NCBI GenBank assembly: GCA_902803375.1 | Contig: CADCPN010000006.1 | Span: 1 to 39,825, forward strand | Length of the DNA stretch: 39,825 nt | Reading direction: 5' to 3' | DNA from: an uncultured Erysipelotrichaceae bacterium | Lineage (GTDB): Bacteria > Bacillota_I > Bacilli_A > RFN20 > CAG-826 | Part shown: in pieces, positions 24,491 through 32,823 of the stretch | How the letters are laid out: the number at the start of each line of letters is the position of its first letter | Position numbering within the stretch: the stretch's first letter is position 1 | Position numbers and translations under genes: made by a program | Notes under the pieces: generated by a model | What the model saw: the letters and a program-made list of their open reading frames with translations, nothing else | What the model was told of the DNA's origin: nothing | The model's database searches: none

Positions 24491-25390
24491 ATGATCGATG
24501 GGAAGCTCTTAACGCTTATCAAAGTCGCGGAAGAGGGGTCTTTCTCCAGGGCCGCCAAAAGCCTTGGCTTAACTCAGCCAGCCGTCTCTAACCATATCAA
24601 AACGCTGGAATCTGAGCTTAACTGCCAGCTCTTCATTCGCAATAACAATGTCGCAAAACTCACTGATGAAGGCGAAATTGCCGTCCATTATGCCAAAAGG
24701 ATGGAAGCTCTTTATGCTAGAATGGACCAAAAAATCGCTGACTATCAGCAGAACCGTTTCTCCTTATCCATCGGCATCACCCACACTGCCCAGAACTCTC
24801 CTATCGTCGAGGCAATCGCTAAGTATGCAGCGGAAAAAGGAGGAGTCCACATAAATTTTGTTTCTGGGTATATAAAAGAACTTTATGAGCAACTTGATGA
24901 ATATGTGCTTGATATGGCGGTAGTCGAAGGCAGTAACGAAGACCCATCCTTCAACTCGGTCTTGCTCGATACGGATACGCTTCTTGTGGCGATGTCTCCC
25001 CGCAACCACCTCGCAAGCAAGGCAACCTTGACCCTGGATGATCTAAGGAAGGAAAAGCTTATCCTCCGCAGCAAAGGCTCAGCCACCCGTTCCTTGTTTG
25101 AGGCATCGCTAGAATCCCATGAGTCCCACATCAAAGAATTCGACGTCCTTGTCGAATCGGAATCCCTTAACGTCATCAAAGACCTCGTCATGAAGGATTC
25201 TGGCGTATCGATTCTCCCCGCCTCTAGCTGCGTCTCTGAGGTAAAGAAGGGCAAGCTGGTTTTGCTCCCCATCATCGGCCTGCCGATGACGCGACAAGTC
25301 AACATCGTCGTCAGGAAGAGCTTCAAGAGGATGGATATCCTCGATGGCATCGTCTCCAGCTATCGCAAGATGATGGGAGGGGCTATTTAA
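24491..25390 (+). CDS. LysR family transcriptional regulator
   Basis: A 299-residue DNA-binding regulator. The N-terminal winged helix-turn-helix reads LLTLIKVAEEGSFSRAAKSL, then GLTQPAVSNHIKTLESELNC (about 5-45), followed by the linker helix. The effector-binding LysR_substrate domain occupies about 90-295 (LLVAMSPRNHLASKATLTLD). The ATG follows AAGGAG with a 9-base spacer. Divergent from the second MATE gene, it probably controls that exporter in response to a small ligand and represses itself (inference from arrangement and the dyad at 24451-24465). Confidence 0.93.
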   Translation: MIDGKLLTLIKVAEEGSFSRAAKSLGLTQPAVSNHIKTLESELNCQLFIRNNNVAKLTDEGEIAVHYAKRMEALYARMDQKIADYQQNRFSLSIGITHTAQNSPIVEAIAKYAAEKGGVHINFVSGYIKELYEQLDEYVLDMAVVEGSNEDPSFNSVLLDTDTLLVAMSPRNHLASKATLTLDDLRKEKLILRSKGSATRSLFEASLESHESHIKEFDVLVESESLNVIKDLVMKDSGVSILPASSCVSEVKKGKLVLLPIIGLPMTRQVNIVVRKSFKRMDILDGIVSSYRKMMGGAI

Positions 25391-25408
25391 TCCAAAAGCA
25401 TAATAAAA

Positions 25409-25430
25409 CCCAGCACCTTGCGATGCTGGG
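25409..25430. terminator. Bidirectional terminator between lysR and typA
   Basis: A 7-bp stem CCCAGCA/TGCTGGG with an 8-nt loop. The minus-strand side is followed by TTTTATT (strong, for typA); the plus-strand side has GTCTTT. Confidence 0.8.
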
Positions 25431-25450
25431 CGTCTTTGCTATCTTGCCGA

Positions 25451-27292
25451 TTAGTTATTGGCTGCGGCTTCGGCCTCAGCCTTTTTCTTGGCGTCGAATT
25501 TCTTTCTTTCCGGAGTGGAGAGAATCCTCTTTCTCATGCGGAAGGTGGAAGGAGTGACTTCGACCAGCTCATCGGAGTTGATGTAGTCGAGGCAGGCTTC
25601 CAGGGTCATCTTGCGCGGAGACTTGAGAACGACGGTCTGATCCTTGTTGGAGGAGCGGACGTTGGTCTGAGCCTTGGCGGCGGTGACGTTGACGGCTAGG
25701 TCGACCGGGTAGCGGTGCTCACCGACGATCATGCCTTCGTAGCAGATGGTGCCCGGAAGGATGAACATGGTGCCGTGCTCTTCGACCTTCTCGATGGAGT
25801 AGGGGGTAGCCGGGCCCTTATCGACGGAGACGAGGACGCCGATGGAGCGCTCGCCGACGACATTGCGGAACATCGGGCGATATTCGCGGAAGGTGTGGTT
25901 GATGATGCCATAGCCCTTGGTGAGGGTGAGGAAGTTATTGACGAAACCTAGCAACCCACGGGACGGGATGATATAGGTAACGCGGGTCTGGCCGTTATTT
26001 TCGCTCATATCCTGCATCTGGCCGCCGCGCTGGCCGAGGATATCCATGATATCGCCGACGAATTCGGAGGGGACATCGATCTGGACGTCTTCATAGGGTT
26101 CGCACTTAACGCCATTGATTTCCTTGATGATGACAGAAGGCTTGGATACTTCGAGCTCATATCCTTCGCGCCTCATGGTTTCGATGAGAACGGATAGGTG
26201 GAGCTCACCGCGACCGGAGACAAGCCAAGTCTCGGTGTTCGGGATGCGGCTATAGCGGAGGGAGACGTCGCGCTGGACTTCCTGGAAAAGACGGTCTTCG
26301 ATGACGCGGGCGGTAACGAACTTGCCATCCTGGCCGCGGAGGGGGGAGGAGTTGGTGCCGAAGGTCATCTGAAGGGTCGGCTCATCGACGCGTAATAGCG
26401 GGAGCGGGTTGATGTGGCCAGGAGCGCAGAAAGTCTCGCCGACGTTCATCTCTGGGTTGCCTGCGATAGCGCAGATGTCGCCGGCATGAACCTCATCGGT
26501 CTCGATGCGGCGGAGGCCGGAGAAGGTGTAGAGCTTCATGACCTTGAAGTCTTTGGTGGAGCCATCGTGATGGACATCGGTAACGGTGTCGCCGACTTTG
26601 ACGGAGCCGCCACGGACGGTGCCAACGCCGATTCTTCCGACGAATTCGGAATAGTCGAGTAGGGCCGGCTGGAACTGGAAGGGGCCATCTGGATCGCAGA
26701 TCGGTTCCGGGATTTCCTTAAGGATGGTCTCGAAGACGGCATCCATGCCTTTCTTCTGGGTGGAAATATCCGGGCTATAGGAGGAGGTGCCATTTAGCGC
26801 AGAGGTGTAGACGACCGGGAAATCGAGCAGGTCATCGGGCGCGCCGAGCTGGATGAAGAGGTCGAGGACTTCGTCGACCGCTTTCTGGGGATCGGCGTTG
26901 GGACGGTCGACCTTGTTGATGACGACGATCGGCTTGATGTGGTTCTCAAGGGCGTTCTTTAGGACGAAGCGGGTCTGCGGCATGGTGCCTTCGAAGGCAT
27001 CGACGAGCAATAAGCAGCCATCGACCATGTGCATGATGCGCTCGACTTCGCCGCCGAAGTCCGCGTGCCCTGGGGTGTCGACGATGTTGATCTTGGTGTC
27101 TTTGTAAACGACGGAAGTGGCTTTGGCCAAAATGGTGATGCCCCTTTCCCTTTCCTGGGGGTTGGAGTCCATCATGCGGTCCTGGACCGCTTCGTTCTCG
27201 CGGAAGGTTCCGCTGCTGGTCAAGAGGGAATTGACGAGGGTGGTCTTACCGTGGTCAACGTGTGCGATAATCGCGATGTTTCTCATTTTCAT
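25451..27292 (-). CDS. typA: Ribosome-associated GTPase TypA/BipA
   Basis: A 613-residue translational GTPase acting on ribosomes under stress and in 50S assembly. G1 is [10 protein letters not shown] (10-19), G3 [15 protein letters not shown]4 NKVDR. EF-G-like domains II, III and V and the TypA-specific C-terminal domain follow ([38 protein letters not shown]-type region). The start at ATG 27292 is chosen because AGGAGGT lies 9 bases upstream and it gives the family length (607-614); the frame extends 18 codons upstream without support. Monocistronic. Confidence 0.96.
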   Translation of the reverse strand: MKMRNIAIIAHVDHGKTTLVNSLLTSSGTFRENEAVQDRMMDSNPQERERGITILAKATSVVYKDTKINIVDTPGHADFGGEVERIMHMVDGCLLLVDAFEGTMPQTRFVLKNALENHIKPIVVINKVDRPNADPQKAVDEVLDLFIQLGAPDDLLDFPVVYTSALNGTSSYSPDISTQKKGMDAVFETILKEIPEPICDPDGPFQFQPALLDYSEFVGRIGVGTVRGGSVKVGDTVTDVHHDGSTKDFKVMKLYTFSGLRRIETDEVHAGDICAIAGNPEMNVGETFCAPGHINPLPLLRVDEPTLQMTFGTNSSPLRGQDGKFVTARVIEDRLFQEVQRDVSLRYSRIPNTETWLVSGRGELHLSVLIETMRREGYELEVSKPSVIIKEINGVKCEPYEDVQIDVPSEFVGDIMDILGQRGGQMQDMSENNGQTRVTYIIPSRGLLGFVNNFLTLTKGYGIINHTFREYRPMFRNVVGERSIGVLVSVDKGPATPYSIEKVEEHGTMFILPGTICYEGMIVGEHRYPVDLAVNVTAAKAQTNVRSSNKDQTVVLKSPRKMTLEACLDYINSDELVEVTPSTFRMRKRILSTPERKKFDAKKKAEAEAAANN

Positions 27293-27346
27293 AGTTGCGG
27301 TACCTCCTGAATGTGTGTTTTTCTTAGCTATAAAAGTGCCGTGCAA

Positions 27347-27375
27347 ATCTTATTCTTATGCGTATGCGCGTGCAA
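27347..27375 (-). promoter_or_regulatory. Candidate typA promoter
   Basis: On the minus strand, TTGCAC (complement of 27370-27375), a 17-base spacer and TAAGAT (complement of 27347-27352). Transcription would begin about 48 bases before typA. Both hexamers are imperfect. Confidence 0.4.
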
Positions 27376-27527
27376 GAAAAAATTAAGCTTTTTTGGCCAA
27401 GGGCCTCGATAACGGTTACCTTAGATTTTGCTAGGGCAAACAAATGTTGTTTTGCCTTTGCGCTTTTCAATCTTGATTTCTCATAACTGGCTATACTATT
27501 CCTATAACAAAACAAAAGGAGAGTCCT

Positions 27528-27947
27528 ATGAAGTTCAAAACCGGCGATGTTGTTTACCCCATCATCTATTGGAACAAGTTTGAGATCCTCCCGATAGAAT
27601 ATGATCCAGGCTTGATTCTTGGCTATGACGAGAAGAAAGGCATGTATGCCGTTGGCTCCTTCGATATCGATGAGCCAGACACTTTAATCTCCTGGAGCTT
27701 CATCAAAGAAGAGGACCTAGGCCTATTCAAGGACATCGAGCCGCGTTTTGACCTACTTCCCGATTTCGGAGACGTTGACCTCAAAAAGGAGAGATACATC
27801 GAGTTCTATTCCATCGGCTATAACGCTTTTAAGGAATTCCACGAACGTAAAATCTCAGAACGCGAACTGAAAAAGAGGCTGCACGAACTAGAGCGTGAGC
27901 CTCGCAATGAGCCTCTTTACTACGAAGGCGAGATCAACCTTAAATAA
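27528..27947 (+). CDS. Small acidic protein of unknown function
   Basis: A 139-residue cytoplasmic-looking protein with no signal peptide or membrane helix. MKFKTGDVVYPIIYWNKFEI and GLILGYDEKKGMYAVGSFDI suggest a small beta-barrel (SH3/CarD-like) N-terminal half. A charged helical C-terminal half follows, with EFHERKISERELKKRLHELE. The start is firm: AAAGGAGAG lies 4-5 bases before the ATG. Divergent from typA, followed by its own terminator. No family recognised. Confidence 0.75.
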   Translation: MKFKTGDVVYPIIYWNKFEILPIEYDPGLILGYDEKKGMYAVGSFDIDEPDTLISWSFIKEEDLGLFKDIEPRFDLLPDFGDVDLKKERYIEFYSIGYNAFKEFHERKISERELKKRLHELEREPRNEPLYYEGEINLK

Positions 27948-27960
27948 GGATATCTAACCC

Positions 27961-27990
27961 AAGGGGACGCCTTCTCGCGCCCTTTTTTAT
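27961..27990 (+). terminator. Terminator after the small acidic-protein gene
   Basis: AAGGG pairs with CCCTT and CGC with GCG around loop CTTCTC (one 2-nt bulge), then TTTTATT. Confidence 0.7.
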
Positions 27991-28539
27991 TTCATCCTCT
28001 TCTCGAAGCGACAGAAATACTCGTATTCGCCTTCGCCTTGAGAAGCGTCTTCCTCGGAGAGCCTTCCATCAAAGGGCAAAGGAAGTTTTTTTGAAGAACT
28101 AAGCCATTGGGAAGCCTCATTTGCTGATTTAAAAATGAAGGTTTCTCTTCTTAAAAATATAGGGTTCAAGTTTCCAAGGCTTCCGTATTTGGATACATGC
28201 CCTCAATGATTTTTCCCCTCCTTTGCCCAATGCCTTTAGAATGGGCGAGGGGGTTAACGAAAAGGATGCTTAGGCCATTATGGCAGGTGAGAATATCAAT
28301 CTTCATGGTGCCCCAGCCGATGACATCGTCTCCTTCCTAGATTCAAATTGTTCGGAATTAGGCTGAGAAAGGTAATTTTCGATAGTTTTCCGATTGATGA
28401 CCTCCTCGCTTTCATCATAATTGCAATCTCGTTCCCCGACTTCGCCTTCCGCCCTCAATTTGAAGGTGGCTTGGCTATCGAGGATAAACTGATCCCAATC
28501 TTCTTTCTTTGCTGGCTTTCAGGAGATTTCGCTTTGCAT
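27987..28539 (-). pseudogene. Decayed GNAT family N-acetyltransferase
   Basis: Three overlapping minus-strand frames join into one acetyltransferase. Frame 1 starts at ATG 28539 with AAGGAAAA upstream, has TGA at codon 7 (28521-28519), then KPAKKEDWDQFILDSQATFK and ENYLSQPNSEQFESRKE. Around 28330 it shifts to GDDVIGWGTMKIDILTCHNG and LSILFVNPLAHSKGIGQRRG, the acetyl-CoA-binding motif A of GNATs, then YPNTEALET and a TGA. A second shift in a T run near 28150 leads to FLRRETFIFKSANEASQWLS and the terminal EYEYFCRFEKRMK. At least two frameshifts and two TGA codons make it non-functional; both TGA positions could have been Trp codons. Confidence 0.7.
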
Positions 28540-28590
28540 TTTTCCTTTTTCCTTTGCAAATAAAAATCACGGAAAGAGGCGTTTGGTTTC

Positions 28591-28799
28591 CTAAGGTTTC
28601 CCTTTTCCCGCAGCGCACTTGGCATCATCTTTATGCTGCGGCAATAGATCGCCTTCTAGTCCCCTAGCGCGGCGGAGCTTGCTCTTCTAAGCAAAAACGA
28701 ATATACCCCTGCATTCTTTTCTTCGCCTATCGCGGTTTTTTCATCGCCCCGAAAGGAAGGCGCAAAGATTCCATAAACCTCATCCGCTTCCGTCAACGG
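28591..28799 (-). pseudogene. Second decayed minus-strand gene fragment
   Basis: From 28799 the frame reads LTEADEVYGIFAPSFRGDEK and TAIGEEKNAGVYSFLLRRAS and meets TAG at 28658-28656. The overlapping frame starting at 28659 continues LEGDLLPQHKDDAKCAAGKG to TAG 28593-28591. This indicates a single-base shift near 28660 in a former gene whose 5' end is lost. It lies just upstream of the GNAT remnant in the same direction, so the two may once have formed an operon. No family recognised. With the GNAT remnant it accounts for most of the 997-base gap before the EAL gene. Confidence 0.45.
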
Positions 28800-28835
28800 T
28801 CAAGCGTAATTGATGAATGTTATTTCACCTTAAGC

Positions 28836-28878
28836 TATATTGTTCACGTCAAATGGGGAAAGGGGAATTCATTCCCCT
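28836..28878 (+). promoter_or_regulatory. Possible promoter and inverted repeat before the EAL-domain gene
   Basis: A -10-like TATATT at 28836-28841 with no good -35 (TTGATG is 20 bases away). A perfect inverted repeat AGGGGAA-TTCA-TTCCCCT follows at 28861-28878 in the leader, without a T run. It could be an operator or a 5' mRNA hairpin. Confidence 0.35.
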
Positions 28879-28944
28879 GCCCATATTTGCTCTTATCCAT
28901 GGCCTTAAACCCCTAGGCCCCCCATCCAGCAGGAGAAAATAGAG

Positions 28945-31900
28945 ATGTCCAATCATAACCAAGATCTATCGTTTTTCCGCAAGGAGTTTGACCTCTACCC
29001 TGGGGCAATCGTCATCATGAAGCTTGATGGCGAAGGCACCATCCTCGGCGGCAACAAAGAGCTTCTTGGGCTTTTTGAATGCGACAACGAAGAAGAGCTG
29101 CACTCCCTTTCTAAGGATTCGGTCATCCACGTTTTGAATTCCACTACCTTCAAACACGGCGCCACCGATATCTCGGCCTTTCTAGAATCGGGCGTTTTGG
29201 ATTCTGACCGCGTCTATCTCCCCCTTACCACCTATAAAGGAAAGACCATCACCTTCCGCATTTTCTCTAAGCCGGCTCTGCTTGATGGCGAGAAAGTCGC
29301 CGTCGTTAGCCTCTACCGCGCTGACCTAGGCGATGATTCCAATGAGTTTGACCATCTTACCGGCGTCTTGGCTCTCCACGCCTTCGTGAAAAGAGGCAAT
29401 GAATGGCTCCGCCAGGAAAACGGCAATTTCTCATCGGAGAGATTCCGCATCTTCTATTTCAATATCCGCGGCTTCAAGTCCTACAACTTCGCCCATGGCA
29501 TCGATAAGGGCGACTTGCTGCTGCAGAACCTATCCGCTTCCCTTATCTTCCATTTCCCCAATAGCCTCCTTTCCCGCTATAGCGATGACCATTTCGTATT
29601 GCTTAGCAAAAACAATGACTACGAGGAGAGGATAAAAAAGGTTCGCCGCGTCATAGAGCAGACCAATAGCGGTGGCGGCCTCCTGATCCAGGTCGGCTTC
29701 TATGAGCTTCCCTTTGGTTTCTTCGATGTCGCCGCTGCAATAGAGAAAGCCCGCCTTGCTAGCGAATCGATCCATGAGGAGCTTGCAACGCAAGTCACCC
29801 CCTATACCTCTTTCCTAGGCAAAGCCAGGGAAGAGAAGGCCTATGTCATCGAGCATATCGATGAGGCCATCGCCAATGGATGGATCAAGGCCTATCTCCA
29901 ACCGATTCAGCGCACCATCAATCATGAGATTTCTTCCTTTGAATGCCTCGCTAGATGGCAAGATCCCAAGAAGGGGATGCTTCTGCCGAAATCCTTTGTC
30001 CCCGCCCTAGAAGAGAGCAAGCAAATCCATAAGCTGGACTGCTATCTGCTCGAGAAGATCTGCAAGGGTTTCCGCAAAGCCGTCGCGGAAGGCGCTGCTA
30101 CCTTCCGCGTCTCCTTTAACCTCTCCCGAGTCGACTTCCTTTTCTGCGACATGTTCGCTTTCGTCGAAAAGATGGTTGAGGAGTACCACGTCCCAAGAGA
30201 GCTTCTCACCATTGAAATCACCGAATCCGCCTTCGTTGATTCCGATGACTTCATCCAGGGGCAGATCGAGAGATTCCATAAAGCCGGATATCGGGTCTAT
30301 ATGGATGACTTCGGCTCTGGATATAGCTACTTGACGCTTCTAGGCAAAGGCAATTTCGATGGCTTGAAGATCGACATGGCCTTCTTGAAGAACTTCAATG
30401 ACTCCAGTAAATCCATCGTCACCGGCATCGTTCGCCTTGCCAAAGAGCTAGGCATCTCCACCATCGCCGAAGGCGTCGAGACCAAAGAGCAATATGACTT
30501 CCTTAAAGCCATCGGCTGCGAGAAGGTCCAGGGCTACTATATTGGGAAGCCAAGTAAGCTTTTTGACGCCCTTTCTGCGCTAAAGGAGAAAAGCATCCGC
30601 CTTGAGGGGCGCAACTACTCCGAGTTTTATGAAAAACTGGGAAGGATCGACATGGTCTCTAGGAAAGCCCTCTGCATCCTTGAGCTTGTCGATGGCCTCT
30701 TCCACCCCCTTTCCTATAACCGAGCTTTCGGCGAGGAGCTATCCTCCATCCGCATCGCTTCGGGAGAGCAGCTTGCCGAAACCCTTGCTAGCCGCGGCAG
30801 TTTGCTAGTCGCGCAATGGAAGGGCTTTGCCGCTAGGGTTGCCTCTTCTAAGACATGCGAATCCACTTATTTCACCAGCAACGGCCGCTTCATTAAGCTA
30901 ACCGCGGAACTTATCGTCTCCGATAAGATCCGCCAGGGCTTCCTTATCTCCATCGGCTCCACCGAAGAGGAGATCGAAAGAAAAGAAGCATCCAGCGCCC
31001 TTGAAGGACTTAAGAACCTCATCCTCCTCTATGATGAGGTCTATGCAATCGATACGGTGTCTAGGACTTGCCATGCGCTATTAGAAAACCGCTATAACGA
31101 CTTTGGCAACTACGCTGGCAACAACGCCAGAATCCAAGAATACGCGACTAACTTCGTCTTCCCCGAAGACCAGCTTCGCTTCCTCTCCTTTGCCAATCCC
31201 GCGACTTTTGAAAAACGCGTTGCCCAAAGCGAGAAGGGCATCATCAGCGATTATTTCCGCATTAAGGAAATCGATGGGAATTATGTCTGGAAGAATTTCA
31301 CCTGCATGGTGCTTCCCAATACCGATGGCAAGTCGGCGTTAGGAGTCGTCTCCACCGTTTCCTTCCGCTCCCTTGGCGCGCTAAACCGCGGCCTAGGCGA
31401 AGAGAACAAGCTCTATGCCAAAGGGCATTTCGATTGGGATGCCTTCATGAGGGAGACCCCGATCAAGATGTTCTATAAGGATAGAAACCGCCGCTTCCTT
31501 GGCGCCTCCTTATCCTTTTTGCGCTACTATGGCTTCCCCTCGGTCGAAGAGATCATCGGCAAGACGGATGAAGAGATGTATTGGCACGTTGCCGAGAATA
31601 AAAGCCGCGACGTTGAACTTGACGTCATCACAGAGGGAAAATCCTTCATTAACGTCCCAGGCAAGTGCATCGTCGCTGGCCAAATCCGTAACATCTCCGC
31701 CTCGAAAGCCCCGTTATATGAAAATGGGCAAATCGTAGGTTTGGTCGGATATTTCGTTGACCTAGACCATGAGCAGGAAGATTTGTCTAAACTTCGATTT
31801 GACTCCCATATCGATCCCCTCACGAACCTTCTGAATGCCGATGGCATCCTCTCTTCCCTCAATGAGTATGCCGCCGCTAAGCTCTCCGAAGGCAAACCCT

Positions 31901-32265
31901 ATGCGCTATTGCTTCTTGAAGACCCCGCTTATAAAGACTTCGCTAAAGGCGCTAATCTAGAAAAGGAAGAGGCTATCATCAAGCGCGTTGCCTCTACGAT
32001 CCTAGATAACGTCGGCTCCAAAGGCGCCGTCGGCCATCTCTATGGCTGCCGCTATATGGTGATCTGCAACTATGAAGACCCCGCTGATGTCGAAAAGCTT
32101 GGCTCTACTATCCTAAGCAGCTGCCGCGCCATCAGCGAAGTCGAGGGGAGAAGAGTCTCCGTCCACCTCCGCAAGAAGATCGTCTATAGCGACTCCGCCT
32201 CCAGCGAGATGGAGATGATCGCCATGCTATTCGGCGCCGTCCCCTCCGCTAAAAGCAACGATTAA
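28945..32265 (+). CDS. Large c-di-GMP signalling protein: PAS, degenerate GGDEF, EAL, PAS, degenerate GGDEF
   Basis: A 1106-residue soluble protein with no membrane helix. Residues 1-130 look PAS-like. A GGDEF-type domain at about 134-300 has SDDHF (213-217) in place of GGDEF, so it is probably inactive. The EAL phosphodiesterase domain (about 305-550) reads ECLARW (E333), FNLSRVDF, IEITESAF, MDDFGSGYS (D454-D455), KIDMAFL and IAEGVETKEQ. The metal and catalytic residues are kept, so it should cleave c-di-GMP. A sensor-like middle is followed by a PAS domain at about 835-940 (MFYKDRNRRFLGASLSF), then a second cyclase-like domain from 955 (HIDPLTNLL) with YGCRY at 1033-1037 replacing the active loop. 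The ATG at 28945 follows AGGAG at 28931-28935. Monocistronic. No active cyclase is in the window. Confidence 0.9.
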   Translation: MSNHNQDLSFFRKEFDLYPGAIVIMKLDGEGTILGGNKELLGLFECDNEEELHSLSKDSVIHVLNSTTFKHGATDISAFLESGVLDSDRVYLPLTTYKGKTITFRIFSKPALLDGEKVAVVSLYRADLGDDSNEFDHLTGVLALHAFVKRGNEWLRQENGNFSSERFRIFYFNIRGFKSYNFAHGIDKGDLLLQNLSASLIFHFPNSLLSRYSDDHFVLLSKNNDYEERIKKVRRVIEQTNSGGGLLIQVGFYELPFGFFDVAAAIEKARLASESIHEELATQVTPYTSFLGKAREEKAYVIEHIDEAIANGWIKAYLQPIQRTINHEISSFECLARWQDPKKGMLLPKSFVPALEESKQIHKLDCYLLEKICKGFRKAVAEGAATFRVSFNLSRVDFLFCDMFAFVEKMVEEYHVPRELLTIEITESAFVDSDDFIQGQIERFHKAGYRVYMDDFGSGYSYLTLLGKGNFDGLKIDMAFLKNFNDSSKSIVTGIVRLAKELGISTIAEGVETKEQYDFLKAIGCEKVQGYYIGKPSKLFDALSALKEKSIRLEGRNYSEFYEKLGRIDMVSRKALCILELVDGLFHPLSYNRAFGEELSSIRIASGEQLAETLASRGSLLVAQWKGFAARVASSKTCESTYFTSNGRFIKLTAELIVSDKIRQGFLISIGSTEEEIERKEASSALEGLKNLILLYDEVYAIDTVSRTCHALLENRYNDFGNYAGNNARIQEYATNFVFPEDQLRFLSFANPATFEKRVAQSEKGIISDYFRIKEIDGNYVWKNFTCMVLPNTDGKSALGVVSTVSFRSLGALNRGLGEENKLYAKGHFDWDAFMRETPIKMFYKDRNRRFLGASLSFLRYYGFPSVEEIIGKTDEEMYWHVAENKSRDVELDVITEGKSFINVPGKCIVAGQIRNISASKAPLYENGQIVGLVGYFVDLDHEQEDLSKLRFDSHIDPLTNLLNADGILSSLNEYAAAKLSEGKPYALLLLEDPAYKDFAKGANLEKEEAIIKRVASTILDNVGSKGAVGHLYGCRYMVICNYEDPADVEKLGSTILSSCRAISEVEGRRVSVHLRKKIVYSDSASSEMEMIAMLFGAVPSAKSND

Positions 32266-32287
32266 TCTTCCCCTATAGGGAAAGTAG

Positions 32288-32318
32288 TTGCAACGAGCCT
32301 TAAGAGTATATATACTCT
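32288..32318 (+). promoter_or_regulatory. rpsO promoter with a palindrome over the -10
   Basis: -35 TTGCAA (32288-32293), a 17-bp spacer, -10 TATACT (32311-32316). The perfect 16-bp palindrome AGAGTATATATACTCT (32303-32318) is superimposed on the -10. The leader to rpsO is about 83 bases and could hold an S15 autoregulatory fold, which was not resolved by eye. Confidence 0.7.
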
Positions 32319-32405
32319 ATCCCGCAGCCCACCCTAGTTGAGACCATTCACTCCTTGATCCAACCAGCGATGCGGCCAAGAAAGAGTTAAAGGAGAAAAA
32401 GTAAA

Positions 32406-32675
32406 ATGGCACTTTCTAAAGAAGAAACTTCCAAGATCGTTAAGGAATTTGGCAAGGACGAAAAGGACACCGGTTCCACCGAAGTCCAGGTCGCTATCCT
32501 CACCAAGAGAATCCAGGATCTCACCGCTCACCTTCAATCGAACAATGGTGATGCCGGAGCCCGCCGCAGCCTTCTCATCCTCGTCGGTAAGCGTCGTAGC
32601 CTTCTTAGCTACCTCAATGCCCACGATGTGAACCGCTACACCGCTCTTATCGCTAAGCTCGGCATCCGTAAGTAA
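32406..32675 (+). CDS. rpsO: 30S ribosomal protein S15
   Basis: An 89-residue primary 16S rRNA-binding protein of the central domain. The family sequence is evident: GSTEVQVAILTKRIQDLTAH, then LQSNNGDAGARRSLLILVGK and RRSLLSYLNAHDVNRYTALI, ending AKLGIRK. Length is exactly typical (89). The ATG follows AAAGGAG. It has its own promoter and terminator. rpsO often sits next to pnp; here a dipeptidase gene separates them. Confidence 0.98.
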   Translation: MALSKEETSKIVKEFGKDEKDTGSTEVQVAILTKRIQDLTAHLQSNNGDAGARRSLLILVGKRRSLLSYLNAHDVNRYTALIAKLGIRK

Positions 32676-32700
32676 TTTCGTACATCTAGTTGAGCAGATA

Positions 32701-32729
32701 ACCCAGGAACGCACGCTCCTGGGTTTTTT
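32701..32729 (+). terminator. Terminator after rpsO
   Basis: A perfect 8-bp stem ACCCAGGA/TCCTGGGT at 32701-32708 and 32717-32724 with an 8-nt loop, then TTTTT. Confidence 0.92.
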
Positions 32730-32823
32730 CCTATATATAAAAGGATATAGGCGTGCATTCCCTTTGCTAAAAATCCTTTCGCGCCTATCCTATTATCGAT
32801 ATCAAAGAAGGAGGCAATTCACT

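Noticed and set aside
27324-27515. 63-codon minus-strand frame with RIRIRIR
   Set aside because: It covers the typA promoter and leader and derives from the alternating CGCATA/TGCGTATG sequence; no ribosome-binding site.
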